Below are positions 16,124 through 25,514 of a stretch of DNA of 64,000 bases, piece by piece. The stretch is from Mucilaginibacter hurinus. Its GTDB lineage: Bacteria > Bacteroidota > Bacteroidia > Sphingobacteriales > Sphingobacteriaceae. Location: positions 62,001 to 126,000 of the forward strand of contig NZ_QGDC01000006.1 in assembly GCF_003324525.1 (NCBI RefSeq). Direction: 5' to 3'. Positions within the stretch are counted from its first letter, which is position 1, and every line of letters starts with the position of its first letter. Made by a program: the position numbers and the translations under genes. The notes beneath the pieces were generated by a model. That model had not been told where the DNA came from. It saw only the letters and a program-made list of their open reading frames with translations, and made no database searches.

Positions 16124-19100
16124 TTGAGTTACAGGGCAAAAATACATCTACTGCTTGGCTTGTTAACCGTAAGTCTGTTTATTACGGCCATCATAGTGCC
16201 AAATTCATATACGCCTGATACGGCACTTGAGCAAACTGCCCGTCTGCTCCAAAAAAATATTCATAAAAAAGAGCAGCATATACTCAACGTGCTGAACAAT
16301 AAGCAGCAATACAATTTACTAAAAACTTTCCCGGCAAATGAAAGTAAGGCCATTGATATGATCAATGACCTTACACGAGAAAAGTATATCTGGTTTATAA
16401 CCCTGCACAAAAGCAAATTAAAGTTTTGGAGCGGCATTAAAGTGCTGCCGGCTAACCCGGCCGCTATAAAAGAGGGTTATTCATTTATTAAACAACCTAA
16501 TGGGTACTATGAAACTTTCCGAAAAAATGACGGCGATTTTTCGGTTATCTTCTTTTTCCCGGTAAAGGTAAACTTCGCTTTTCAAAACAAATATCTCCGC
16601 AATGGTTTTGATCAAACCCTCCTGAAGGAAGATATTGTTGACCTAGCCGATATTACCGATAAAAAGGTTCGTCCTATTTACAGTAGCAGCAATGCATACC
16701 TTTTTTCGGTTAAACTTAAAAGCGATGCTGTAAATAACCGCTTTTATTACTCTGAACTAACGTTATGGGTACTTGCCTTTATAACGCTTTGCGTATTAGT
16801 GCATGATGTGTGTATGTATACGGCAAAAAAGGGGCACGTATTATTATCTATAGGGATGTTGGGGGCATTCATATTGCTGTTACGGTATGTTAATTTATAT
16901 CATCACTGGCCCGATTTTAGCCTTAAAGTGGATATTTTCAAACCCTCTTATTATGCCGCTAATAGCTTGTTTCCGTCTCTGGGCGACTTTTGCATCAATA
17001 TATTATGTTTATGCTGGTTCAGCGCTTTTCTATTCGCAAACCGTAACTTTCTGTTTAATAACGTCAGGAGTAAATCCGCCAGTTATGTGGTTCTAATAAC
17101 ATGCATTGTTCTGCTTATTGTTTGTTCCACTATATTATCAGGTTTGTTTTTTGGTTTGGTGATCAACTCAAATATTGATTTTGACGTCACCAACGCGCTA
17201 AATCTTTCCGGTTTTAGTTTTATTGGGTTAGGTATGCTCTGCCTGGCATTCCTGGTATTTTATCTGGTTAGCGAAGTATTTATAACTATATGCATCAGGC
17301 TGCCCATCTCCAACGCTCATAAATCATTTCTTTTTTTGCTGGCAATCATATTGGTTACAGTTTGGATAACCGCTTATATACAATTTACTGTATTTTATCT
17401 GTTTATGGGCATGATGGTGTTTATACGCGGTTATGCCTACAGTTATGACCATGCCAGGCAGTCAATTGCATCCCTGTTATTATTGGTATTTATATGCTCA
17501 CTTATAGCAGCTATCGAACTTAATAATTTTCAAATCCTTAAGGAGCATGGAAGCCGAAAGCTTTTTGTGCAGAAGTTGTTAGTGCCGGATGACGGTACCG
17601 CAAACAACGCCCTCAAAAAAATCGAAAAAATAATAATTAGTGATCCTGAAGTTAGCCGTTTATTCAACGATGGCGAACAGGTGGAGTATTTACAAAATCG
17701 TATGCAAAAGCTGTATTTTGATGGTTATCTGTCAAAATACGATCTTAACATATACCAGTTTGATTTAAATGAAAAACCGTTATCTGATAACGAGAATTAT
17801 TCGCTCAATGTATTTAAAGACCTGGTATTATACAGTTCTTTCAAGGTGTCAGATTATTTTTATCGCGAGAACGACTCCTTTGGCTTTCAAAACTACTTTG
17901 CAATAATACCGGTAAAAAAGCGCGGCGAATTGGTGGGGACGATGGTTATCGAACTAAAGTCTAAAAACCTTAGGTTATCCCGCTCATTTCCTGATTTGTT
18001 AGTTGATGAGTCGGGTAAACATACCGAGGAAAGCCTGAAGGAATATTCATATGCTTTTTACACTGATAATAAACTCGTAAGTCAGAGCGGCAGCTACGTA
18101 TACGATTTATTGAATACAGAGTTTGATGCCCCACTTAAGCGTTTCAGTTTTGTGGTAAGTAAAAATTCTTATCCGGAATGGTATCGCCGTTTCTCGCGGT
18201 TCGAGCACCTGCTTTATAAACCCACCAAACGTAATCTTATTATAGTTAGCAAGGAAAAGAACACTCTTTTTTATGGTATAACTTCGCTTACCTTCTTTTT
18301 TGTTATGCTGTTGCTTTTCACTACTCTGGTAGTATCTGTACGCTGGCTTTGGTTACGCATAAAAATACTCAGTATTAACGAAAACCGGATTAAATGGGGC
18401 TTTAAAATAAGTTTCGACAGGATACTTTATAAAACACGTATACAGTTTTCAATGATTATTGCTGTTGTTGTAACGCTTATTATGGTTGGGTTTATTACCT
18501 ATCTGTTTATAAGCACTCAATACAATGCCCAGCAGGAGTTAATGATACGTGACAAAATAGCACGCATAACCACTGCTTTTGAAGATGGATTGTTTAATAA
18601 ATACATTAACAACATACGCAATGAAAGCTTTAATGATTTTGAAGAGTTAGCAAACACCTACTCAGCCGACCTTACATTGTTTGATGTTAAGGGTGTGCAG
18701 TTGTTAAGTACCCAGCCCAAAATATACGAGTATGGATTGCAGGCGCGGCGTATGAACGGCCGTGCGTTTATTCACATGAGCAGGCTGCATAAATCAGAAT
18801 TTGTGAATGACGAAGTATTGGGAGAGTTAAAATATAAATCAGTATATGCACCCCTAAAAAACGCTAAAAACGAAACGGTGGCTTTTTTACAATTGCCGTA
18901 TTTTTCAAATGAAGCGGATTATACCGAGCGAATGGGATCATTGTTAAACGCGATGATCAATGTATATGCACTGATATTTATAGCTATTGGTTTGTTTGCA
19001 GTTATTATAGCGCGGCAAATAACAGCGCCGCTAAATTTTATTCAAAACAGTTTGAGCCGCATAATATACGGTAAGAAAAATGAACCTATTAAATGGGATC

Positions 19101-19870
19101 GCGATGACGAAATAGGAGCACTGGTAAAGGAATATAACAAAATGATTGCCGCACTGGAGAACAGTGCCCAAAAGCTCGCTCAATCTGAACGTGAAAGTGC
19201 CTGGCGCGAAATGGCAAAACAGGTAGCCCATGAAATTAAAAACCCGCTAACACCTTTGAAACTGGGCTTGCAGCTTCTGGATAAATCATGGAAAGATAAG
19301 GATCCTAAATTCGAACAGAAGTTTGAGCGTTTCAGTCGTTCCTTTGTTGAGCAGATAGAAAGTTTGTCGTCTATAGCGTCGGAGTTCTCCGCCTTTGCCA
19401 AAATGCCCGATACTAAGTTGGAGGTGATAAATATTTTTGATGCATTAAACCAGGCGGTGGTGATATTTAAGCAAATGGACAACCTGCAGATAGCTTACCA
19501 GCCACCGGAGCAACCTTTTAACATTAATGCCGACCGCGACCAGCTATTGCGCTGTTTTAACAATTTGCTTAAAAACGCTATAGAAGCAACCCCGCCGGAC
19601 AGAAACGGCATCATTGAAATAAATTACCTGATCACCAGTAAAAATATACTGCTGAGCATTAAGGATAATGGTAATGGCATACCTGAAAACATGCGTGAAA
19701 AAATATTTGAGCCCAATTTTACCACAAAAAGCTCAGGTACCGGGTTAGGACTGGCCTTTATAAAAAATTCGATAGAAAACGCCGGTGGTAAGGTGTGGTT
19801 TGAAACCGTGCTTGAGGAAGGCACTACCTTTTATTTAAGCCTCCCTGCAGCCGAAGTAAGTCAGGTATAG
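16124..19870 (+). CDS. Very large NtrY-like sensor histidine kinase
   Basis: 1248 residues from a TTG start; a better ATG start is not available upstream. Layout: an N-terminal membrane span (about 8-28), an extracytoplasmic stretch, a cluster of about seven spans (about 215-460), a second extracytoplasmic domain, a span near 725-750, another near 785-805, an extracytoplasmic sensor part, a span (about 945-965), HAMP (about 965-1020), then the kinase core. The phosphorylated His is about residue 1036 in AHEIKNPLTPLKLGL; ATP-binding motifs are NLLKNAIEATPP, DNGNGIPE and GTGLGLAFIKNSIENAGG. HAMP followed by HEIKNPLTPL is the NtrY pattern. No response regulator gene adjoins it, so its partner is unknown. 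Confidence 0.88.
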   Translation: MSYRAKIHLLLGLLTVSLFITAIIVPNSYTPDTALEQTARLLQKNIHKKEQHILNVLNNKQQYNLLKTFPANESKAIDMINDLTREKYIWFITLHKSKLKFWSGIKVLPANPAAIKEGYSFIKQPNGYYETFRKNDGDFSVIFFFPVKVNFAFQNKYLRNGFDQTLLKEDIVDLADITDKKVRPIYSSSNAYLFSVKLKSDAVNNRFYYSELTLWVLAFITLCVLVHDVCMYTAKKGHVLLSIGMLGAFILLLRYVNLYHHWPDFSLKVDIFKPSYYAANSLFPSLGDFCINILCLCWFSAFLFANRNFLFNNVRSKSASYVVLITCIVLLIVCSTILSGLFFGLVINSNIDFDVTNALNLSGFSFIGLGMLCLAFLVFYLVSEVFITICIRLPISNAHKSFLFLLAIILVTVWITAYIQFTVFYLFMGMMVFIRGYAYSYDHARQSIASLLLLVFICSLIAAIELNNFQILKEHGSRKLFVQKLLVPDDGTANNALKKIEKIIISDPEVSRLFNDGEQVEYLQNRMQKLYFDGYLSKYDLNIYQFDLNEKPLSDNENYSLNVFKDLVLYSSFKVSDYFYRENDSFGFQNYFAIIPVKKRGELVGTMVIELKSKNLRLSRSFPDLLVDESGKHTEESLKEYSYAFYTDNKLVSQSGSYVYDLLNTEFDAPLKRFSFVVSKNSYPEWYRRFSRFEHLLYKPTKRNLIIVSKEKNTLFYGITSLTFFFVMLLLFTTLVVSVRWLWLRIKILSINENRIKWGFKISFDRILYKTRIQFSMIIAVVVTLIMVGFITYLFISTQYNAQQELMIRDKIARITTAFEDGLFNKYINNIRNESFNDFEELANTYSADLTLFDVKGVQLLSTQPKIYEYGLQARRMNGRAFIHMSRLHKSEFVNDEVLGELKYKSVYAPLKNAKNETVAFLQLPYFSNEADYTERMGSLLNAMINVYALIFIAIGLFAVIIARQITAPLNFIQNSLSRIIYGKKNEPIKWDRDDEIGALVKEYNKMIAALENSAQKLAQSERESAWREMAKQVAHEIKNPLTPLKLGLQLLDKSWKDKDPKFEQKFERFSRSFVEQIESLSSIASEFSAFAKMPDTKLEVINIFDALNQAVVIFKQMDNLQIAYQPPEQPFNINADRDQLLRCFNNLLKNAIEATPPDRNGIIEINYLITSKNILLSIKDNGNGIPENMREKIFEPNFTTKSSGTGLGLAFIKNSIENAGGKVWFETVLEEGTTFYLSLPAAEVSQV

Positions 19871-20012
19871 CAGGTGCAATAATTCCTTTAGCCACAGAGT
19901 ATCATTATTATAATGGTCGTGCTACTTACTGCAAATCAGCACGGTAAACTATTAGGATTATGTAGCATTATATCCCAACTGCTGTAATTATAAATTCTAA
20001 AATAAATGATAG

Positions 20013-20924
20013 TTATTTCAACGTAAAGCTTGTTTTGCCCATGGTAAATCCATCAGCATATAATAAAACGGTATAGGTGCCTTTCTGAAAAGTTACAGGG
20101 TTAACCCAGTCAATGGTATATGTGCTGCCATCGTCCCTGTAATCAATTGCCGTTTTATAACTGTATTGCAACTCCTGCTCATCGGCAACAAAAGTACCGG
20201 CATCCGCAGGTGTTATCAGGTTGCCGGTAGGGTCAACAACCCTAACAAAAATATCGTGCAGCGACTTAGACGCTATTGGGTTACTAATCAAGGTAAAGTT
20301 AATCTTGATTTTTTTAGCCGATTTAGCTTTGTTTACATCAGATTCTTTACCATTACTTTTAACTTTATAAGCAACTACATTAGCATTTGATACCCTTAAC
20401 GCTGATGCTACCTGAACTTTTGTATTAAGATCCTGGTTTTGTTTTTCAAGTGACGCCGCCCTTTCAGCAGTAGTTGCCAGATTAGTTTTCAGGGTATCGC
20501 GTTCATTGGCTAACAGGGTGTTTTGTTTTTTTAAATCCTCAATGTCAGCGGTGTATTTGGTAACAAAGTACCTAAGCTGTTTTACATCCTCCTGCGCTTT
20601 GTCTAATTCTTCTTTGGTAAGCTTTCCTTTAGCGAGCGCCTGCCGCAGCACCCGTATCTTTGCTACAAGCGAGTCATTTTTAGCCTGCAGTTCACTGGTC
20701 ATCTTGGTGCGGCTACTATTTACCTGCTCAATCTGGGCTTCTAAACTGTCAAGTTCTGTTTGTAAACGCGTCTTCTCATCATTTATATACACATACTTTG
20801 TATCTGATTTATTTTTTTGCAGATATAAATAAATGTCGGTACCCAGCAATGCAACCACAACTATTATAAGAAAGTAAATTACATTTGAGTTTTTCTTTGC
20901 CGGCTGTTCAGATTGATTCTCCAT
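20013..20924 (-). CDS. Membrane-anchored coiled-coil protein, function unknown
   Basis: 303 residues. A short cytoplasmic N-terminus is followed by one membrane span (about 15-34, VIYFLIIVVVALLGTDIYLY), a long Glu/Lys/Leu coiled coil (about 50-175) and a C-terminal beta domain (about 185-303) ending with TYTVLLYADGFTMGKTSFTL. The layout suggests a periplasmic stalk carrying an Ig-like head. Similar proteins occur in Sphingobacteria without assigned function. Convergent with the kinase gene; no partner gene is obvious. Confidence 0.7.
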   Translation of the reverse strand: MENQSEQPAKKNSNVIYFLIIVVVALLGTDIYLYLQKNKSDTKYVYINDEKTRLQTELDSLEAQIEQVNSSRTKMTSELQAKNDSLVAKIRVLRQALAKGKLTKEELDKAQEDVKQLRYFVTKYTADIEDLKKQNTLLANERDTLKTNLATTAERAASLEKQNQDLNTKVQVASALRVSNANVVAYKVKSNGKESDVNKAKSAKKIKINFTLISNPIASKSLHDIFVRVVDPTGNLITPADAGTFVADEQELQYSYKTAIDYRDDGSTYTIDWVNPVTFQKGTYTVLLYADGFTMGKTSFTLK

Positions 20925-21133
20925 AAAAATTAATTTTTCGTGTACTTTTTGCTTGCTTCAGCAATGTAACGGCTACGTATACAATACGTTAATTTTATTG
21001 AATTATGATAGGGGACAAAAAATTAGTATACCCCCGTAAACTGTAATATCGCTAAAATAGCCACAATAGCTTAAAAACCCAAAATCGCCGCAATTATTAT
21101 CCTTAATAATAAAACTGCTTGCCTGTCAGTTTA

Positions 21134-21141
21134 TATCTTTG
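21134..21141 (+). promoter_or_regulatory. -7 box of the GH10-like gene
   Basis: TATCTTTG followed by C, 24 bases before the ATG at 21166. Confidence 0.6.
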
Positions 21142-21165
21142 CAGCTTTATTAAAATGGTTACTTG

Positions 21166-22722
21166 ATGCGTATATATAAATTTTCTTTTATCTTTTTTCC
21201 TTTTCTTTTTGCATTCGCTACGGGTTTTGCCCAGTCTGACGATGGCATAGATGCAAGTAACGTTGAAAGAGCGCCAAAAAGGGAGTTCCGGGGTGTTTGG
21301 ATAGCCACAGTTGTAAATATCGACTGGCCGACAAATGCTAAAGCTATGCCTGATGTACAAAAGCGTGAGCTTGCCGATATGATGGAAACGCACTATAAAA
21401 CAGGCATTAACGCCGTTATGCTTCAAGTGCGGCCTGCTGCAGATGCTTTATATGCCAAAAGTTTCGAACCGTGGTCCAGATACCTCACCGGGCATCAGGG
21501 CCGCGCCCCTTCACCGCATTATGACCCGCTTGAGTTTGCTATAGGCGAGGCCCATAAGCGTGGTATGGAACTGCATGCCTGGTTTAACCCCTACAGGGCC
21601 ACATTTGACAAAAACTTTCACCTGCTAAGTGGCGACCATATTACACGCAGCAAACCCGAGTGGTTTTTTACCTATGGTGGTATAAAACTGTTCAACCCCG
21701 GTTTACCCGAGGTGCGTGAGTATATAGTTAAGGTGATATTAAATGTGGTTGACAATTATGATGTAGACGGCATACACCTTGATGATTACTTTTACCCGTA
21801 CCCTATAGCTGGTCAGCGGATAAATGACGATGACGCTTATGCGCAATATGGCGGCGATTTTGATAATATCAAGGAATGGCGCCGTGATAATGTAGATCAG
21901 CTGATAAAAATGCTTGGTGACAGCATTCATAAACACAAACCTAATGTAAAGTTTGGTGTGAGCCCATTTGGTATTTGGGCTAATAAACATCAGCATCCCG
22001 AAGGTTCGGCAACAGCTGGCGGATCGTCATACTATGAAAATTTTGCCGACTCACGTAAATGGATAGAGAAGGGGTGGATAGATTATATAAACCCGCAGAT
22101 ATATTGGCCTATACGTAGCAGGGCGGCGGCTTATTTGAAATTACTGGACTGGTGGAGTAACAATGCCTATAACCGCCATTTATATATTGGGATGGCTCCA
22201 TACCGGATACTGGAACGTAAGGATCCTAATTTCAGGAACCCCGCTGAACTGCCAAACCAGCTTTACGCCTTGCGGGGTAATCCCCGTGTACAAGGCAGTG
22301 TCTATTTCAGTTCGACATCATTATTACGTAACCCGCTTGGTTTTGCCGATAGCCTGCGCACAAACTTTTACCGTTACAAGGCATTGCCACCGCCCATGCT
22401 ATGGCTTGATTCTGTCGCACCGGAAGCACCACGGAATCTTACGGTAAGGCCCTCGCTAAGCGGCGTTTTTTTAAGCTGGCAACCACCGTTACCGGCTAAA
22501 GATAATGAACCGGTATATGGCTACGTAATCTATCGTTTTAACGATGGGGAAAAGGTAGATACCGAACGCCCCGAAAATATTTTGCGCATACATTACAGTG
22601 TGGATACGTTTTATGAAGACACTACTGCCGAGAAAGGGAAGAGTTATCTATATGTAGTAACGGCGTTAGATAAACTGAAGAACGAGAGTGAGCGATCGCC
22701 TGCTATCGCAGTGAGTAATTAA
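21166..22722 (+). CDS. Secreted GH10-like glycoside hydrolase (DUF187/PF02638 family)
   Basis: 518 residues from the ATG at 21166. Signal peptide at about 1-22 (FIFFPFLFAFATGFAQ). The catalytic barrel begins REFRGVWIATVVNIDWP and includes GINAVMLQVRPAADALY, GMELHAWFNPYRA, DGIHLDDYFYPYP and NPQIYWPIRS, which are marks of the GHL10 family (uncharacterised glycoside hydrolase-like proteins, such as YngK). A fibronectin-type III-like domain (about 425-515, PRNLTVRPSLSGVFLSW) closes the protein. Probably acts in the periplasm or outside on wall-derived or other glycans; the substrate is unknown. Confidence 0.9.
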   Translation: MRIYKFSFIFFPFLFAFATGFAQSDDGIDASNVERAPKREFRGVWIATVVNIDWPTNAKAMPDVQKRELADMMETHYKTGINAVMLQVRPAADALYAKSFEPWSRYLTGHQGRAPSPHYDPLEFAIGEAHKRGMELHAWFNPYRATFDKNFHLLSGDHITRSKPEWFFTYGGIKLFNPGLPEVREYIVKVILNVVDNYDVDGIHLDDYFYPYPIAGQRINDDDAYAQYGGDFDNIKEWRRDNVDQLIKMLGDSIHKHKPNVKFGVSPFGIWANKHQHPEGSATAGGSSYYENFADSRKWIEKGWIDYINPQIYWPIRSRAAAYLKLLDWWSNNAYNRHLYIGMAPYRILERKDPNFRNPAELPNQLYALRGNPRVQGSVYFSSTSLLRNPLGFADSLRTNFYRYKALPPPMLWLDSVAPEAPRNLTVRPSLSGVFLSWQPPLPAKDNEPVYGYVIYRFNDGEKVDTERPENILRIHYSVDTFYEDTTAEKGKSYLYVVTALDKLKNESERSPAIAVSN

Positions 22723-22723
22723 A

Positions 22724-22750
22724 AAAGCCATGCGATAATCGCATGGCTTT
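22724..22750. terminator. Bidirectional terminator between GH10-like gene and blaR1-like gene
   Basis: Perfect 12-bp stem (22724-22735 with 22739-22750), 3-base loop. The T run is strong on the minus strand and weak on the plus strand, so it mainly ends the BlaI/BlaR1 transcript. Confidence 0.85.
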
Positions 22751-22773
22751 GCAACCAGGTAGGTTAATCAGTT

Positions 22774-25005
22774 TCAATGGGTTTTTACTTTTATTGCTCT
22801 TTTGGTAGTTACTACTAAAACGCCATTTCTACCTTTATTGCCATATTGTTTAATACTGGCGGCATCTTTTAATATTGAAATGGTTTCTATTTCTTTCACA
22901 TTTATCTTTTGTAGGTCTTGGTAGCTTTTTTCTAGGCCGTCTACAATAATAAGGGGACGCAGTGCAGGGTCGGCATTTAGGCGACTACTTGACTCAGCTA
23001 TAAAGAAATCGCTTGCAACTTTTCCGTACTGTGGGTTCGGGTCAGTCGTTATTTCAACCACACCGCCTTTGCCTCTTTCGCCATATTTTTTGGTCGCATC
23101 CTCGCGGGTTAGTACATTCATGCTTTTAATTCTCTTAGGGTCAAGTGCTTCCATAGCCTGCCGGCTTATTTCATTGCCGTCAAGTAAAATGAGTTGATGA
23201 TGATCTTTGTCTTGACTGCTGTGCCCAACTACATTTACTCCATCCAACCCTAAAGCTATCACATTAGCAACGTCGGGTTTTTGCTCAGCAGGTTGGGTTT
23301 CGTCATAGACTAAACTGAAATTCACCGGTACATTCATCTCTACCTTTACCGGCTTTCCGCTCTTCTTACCAGGTATCCATTTTGGCGAGTTAGTCAATAC
23401 CCTAATGGCTTCATTTTGAAGTGACAGGCTCGGCCTTCTTAACGCTTTAATATTTGTTAATGAACCATCTTCCTGTACAATAAAGTTCACTACCACTGTG
23501 CCAGAAACTTTGTTGTTCCTGTCGATAGCTGGGTATCTTACATTTTTGCCCAAATATTTGCTAAACTCTTCAGCACCACCAGTAAACTGTGGCATTTCGT
23601 CAATGCCGATCTCTTTTAAGCCGATAGCATTTTCCATGCCGATACCGTTAGGATTGTTTCCCAACTTTTCCTCAACACGGTTGTTTAAACTAAAGGCTAT
23701 TGGTACGGTAAACTGTACCCGTACCGCTCTTCCGTTCTGATAACCCGGTTTCCATTTCGGCGAGGACCTTATTACGCGTAACGCCTCTGCATCCAAAGTT
23801 TTGCTTATCCCGCGTAAAACCTTCACATTGCTTAATAATCCGTCCTTTTCTACAATAAAGGTCAAAAATACTCTGCCTTCTATTTTGTTATCCCGGTCTT
23901 CCTTTGGATAGTGTATGTTCTTCGATAAAAATTGCATAAAGGCGTTGATGCCACCCGGAAATACAGGCGGACTTTCAACTTCGCGAAAAAGCTCATCTTT
24001 GTTATCCGGAATACTGTCTTTTTTAACAGATAAAACCTTATCCATTAAGCCGTTTGTGGTTATATCGCTGTTAATTACGTCTTTTAGCGCATCGTTAGCG
24101 GTATTGAGGGTATTTACAACGGTCGCCTTCGCCGGTGCAGCTATTAAATTTTCAGCCGTTTTGTTGATGGCTTTTACTGCTTTACTATCATTTATGGTTG
24201 CCGATGACATAATGATCATCAGCGCAAATAAGGGCGCCGACAATCCATATTTAAACAGCTTTACCCGCTGCGACTTGTTTTTTTGCAACATCATAATACG
24301 TTTCTTTAACAAACTGTGATTGAAAAATTGGTTAACCAGCCCGTGCGCCGGGGCATTCATGGTGTGGTTCAATAGCAGCATGGCGTACCCCACTTTATCT
24401 ATCCCCGTGCCGATAACTTTACTATCGGCAATAAACTCATGTATGTGTTTAATAGCCCGGCGATAAAAGTAAACTACGGGGTTAAACCAGTTCAGTATCA
24501 TGATGGCTTCCATTATAATCACATCTGCAGAGTGCCATTGCTTGGCGTGAACTTCTTCATGTGCGGTTATTATATCCGCACTTGATAGCGTGGCATCTAC
24601 GTTGATTTTTTTAAAGAAGGAGAATGCCGTAGTTTGTGGTTGCCTCACAAACCTGCTAAGCTGTAGCAATTGCCATAGCAGGCGGCACGTAAGGAATATG
24701 ATGCCCGCAGCATAGGTTAAAGTAAGTATTTGCCCTATCGTAATGCGGTTATCTTCAGCGGTGGCGGCATATTGATAAAAAACCAGCGGCTGGCTGTATA
24801 TAATATAATTCACCTGCCTGGTAATAAACAGGTTTTGCACCCAATCCGCCTGTATAACCGGTATTACAAAAGACAAGATGGCTGATGCCACCAGGTATAC
24901 CCGGTTAAGCTGAAAAAATGTCTCGGCACGTAGCAAAAGCACATAAAACCCGTAAAACAGGGCCAGATATAGGTTTGCCAGTAAGAGATATTGCCACCAT
25001 GCCAT
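22774..25005 (-). CDS. BlaR1/M56-type membrane protease with two TonB-like and two plug-like modules
   Basis: 743 residues. The N-terminal membrane part (spans at about 2-25, 35-55, 92-112, and after the active site) holds the M56 zinc motif HEEVH at 149-153 with a second acid ligand region HEFIADSKV. After a further span at about 258-275 come two repeated TonB-C-like domains (about 340-440 and 465-565; each has an FPGG/FTGG start, NNK, V-V-F-VE/QEDG, and KWxPG) and two TonB-receptor-plug-like segments near the C-terminus (KSMNVLTREDATKKYG and ETISILKDAASIKQYG). BlaR1 relatives cleave BlaI-type repressors on signal. The duplicated outer modules suggest envelope sensing. Confidence 0.88.
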   Translation of the reverse strand: MAWWQYLLLANLYLALFYGFYVLLLRAETFFQLNRVYLVASAILSFVIPVIQADWVQNLFITRQVNYIIYSQPLVFYQYAATAEDNRITIGQILTLTYAAGIIFLTCRLLWQLLQLSRFVRQPQTTAFSFFKKINVDATLSSADIITAHEEVHAKQWHSADVIIMEAIMILNWFNPVVYFYRRAIKHIHEFIADSKVIGTGIDKVGYAMLLLNHTMNAPAHGLVNQFFNHSLLKKRIMMLQKNKSQRVKLFKYGLSAPLFALMIIMSSATINDSKAVKAINKTAENLIAAPAKATVVNTLNTANDALKDVINSDITTNGLMDKVLSVKKDSIPDNKDELFREVESPPVFPGGINAFMQFLSKNIHYPKEDRDNKIEGRVFLTFIVEKDGLLSNVKVLRGISKTLDAEALRVIRSSPKWKPGYQNGRAVRVQFTVPIAFSLNNRVEEKLGNNPNGIGMENAIGLKEIGIDEMPQFTGGAEEFSKYLGKNVRYPAIDRNNKVSGTVVVNFIVQEDGSLTNIKALRRPSLSLQNEAIRVLTNSPKWIPGKKSGKPVKVEMNVPVNFSLVYDETQPAEQKPDVANVIALGLDGVNVVGHSSQDKDHHQLILLDGNEISRQAMEALDPKRIKSMNVLTREDATKKYGERGKGGVVEITTDPNPQYGKVASDFFIAESSSRLNADPALRPLIIVDGLEKSYQDLQKINVKEIETISILKDAASIKQYGNKGRNGVLVVTTKRAIKVKTH

Positions 25006-25007
25006 AA

Positions 25008-25379
25008 CTATTTATTTTTAAGTTTTTCAATTAACTTCAATATCTCGTCGGCTTCTTTAAGATCTATTTTCTCTTTTTTTACAAAAAAGGAAAGCATCCG
25101 GTTAACTGAGTTGTCAAAATACCCGCTCAACAATTTATCCGAAGCAAAATCCTGGTATTGCTCTTTGCTGATTATGGGATGGTATTCATGGCTTTTGCCA
25201 AAGGCAGTGTGCCCCACAAAACCCTTTGTTTCCAGAATGCGAATGATAGTGGACACGGTATTGTAAGCGGGTTTGGGCTCAGGCAGTTGTTCAATAACAT
25301 CTTTTACAAAAGCTTTTTTTAATTGCCAAAGCACCTGCATCAACTGTTCTTCGGCACGTGTTAGTTCTTTAATTTCCAT
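25008..25379 (-). CDS. BlaI/MecI/CopY-family repressor
   Basis: A 123-residue winged-helix repressor, normal family length. MEIKELTRAEEQLMQVLWQL begins the DNA-binding domain, PKPAYNTVSTIIRILETKGFVGH is the recognition region and the C-terminal half (ILKLIEKLKNK) is for dimerisation. It lies 2 bases before the BlaR1-like gene, the standard operon: the protease inactivates this repressor. Two matching inverted repeats upstream (25406-25452) are good operator candidates. No beta-lactamase gene is nearby. Confidence 0.93.
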   Translation of the reverse strand: MEIKELTRAEEQLMQVLWQLKKAFVKDVIEQLPEPKPAYNTVSTIIRILETKGFVGHTAFGKSHEYHPIISKEQYQDFASDKLLSGYFDNSVNRMLSFFVKKEKIDLKEADEILKLIEKLKNK

Positions 25380-25405
25380 AGTAAGCAGATAGGTTTGAAG
25401 TATTA

Positions 25406-25452
25406 AACTAAGGTATTAGTTATGATTTGAATTTGCAACTAATTTTTTAGTT
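25406..25452. promoter_or_regulatory. Candidate double BlaI operator
   Basis: Two inverted repeats with identical arms: AACTAA-GGTA-TTAGTT at 25406-25421 and AACTAA-TTTT-TTAGTT at 25437-25452. Their centres are 31 bases apart, about three helical turns, so two dimers could bind one face. They lie 27-73 bases before the repressor ATG and between it and the divergent MBL gene, so both directions could be controlled. Confidence 0.6.
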
Positions 25453-25514
25453 TTATTTTTATCACGAACATTTTTACTTTATAAGGGTTGTAATTGCACA
25501 TTTATTTACACTGC

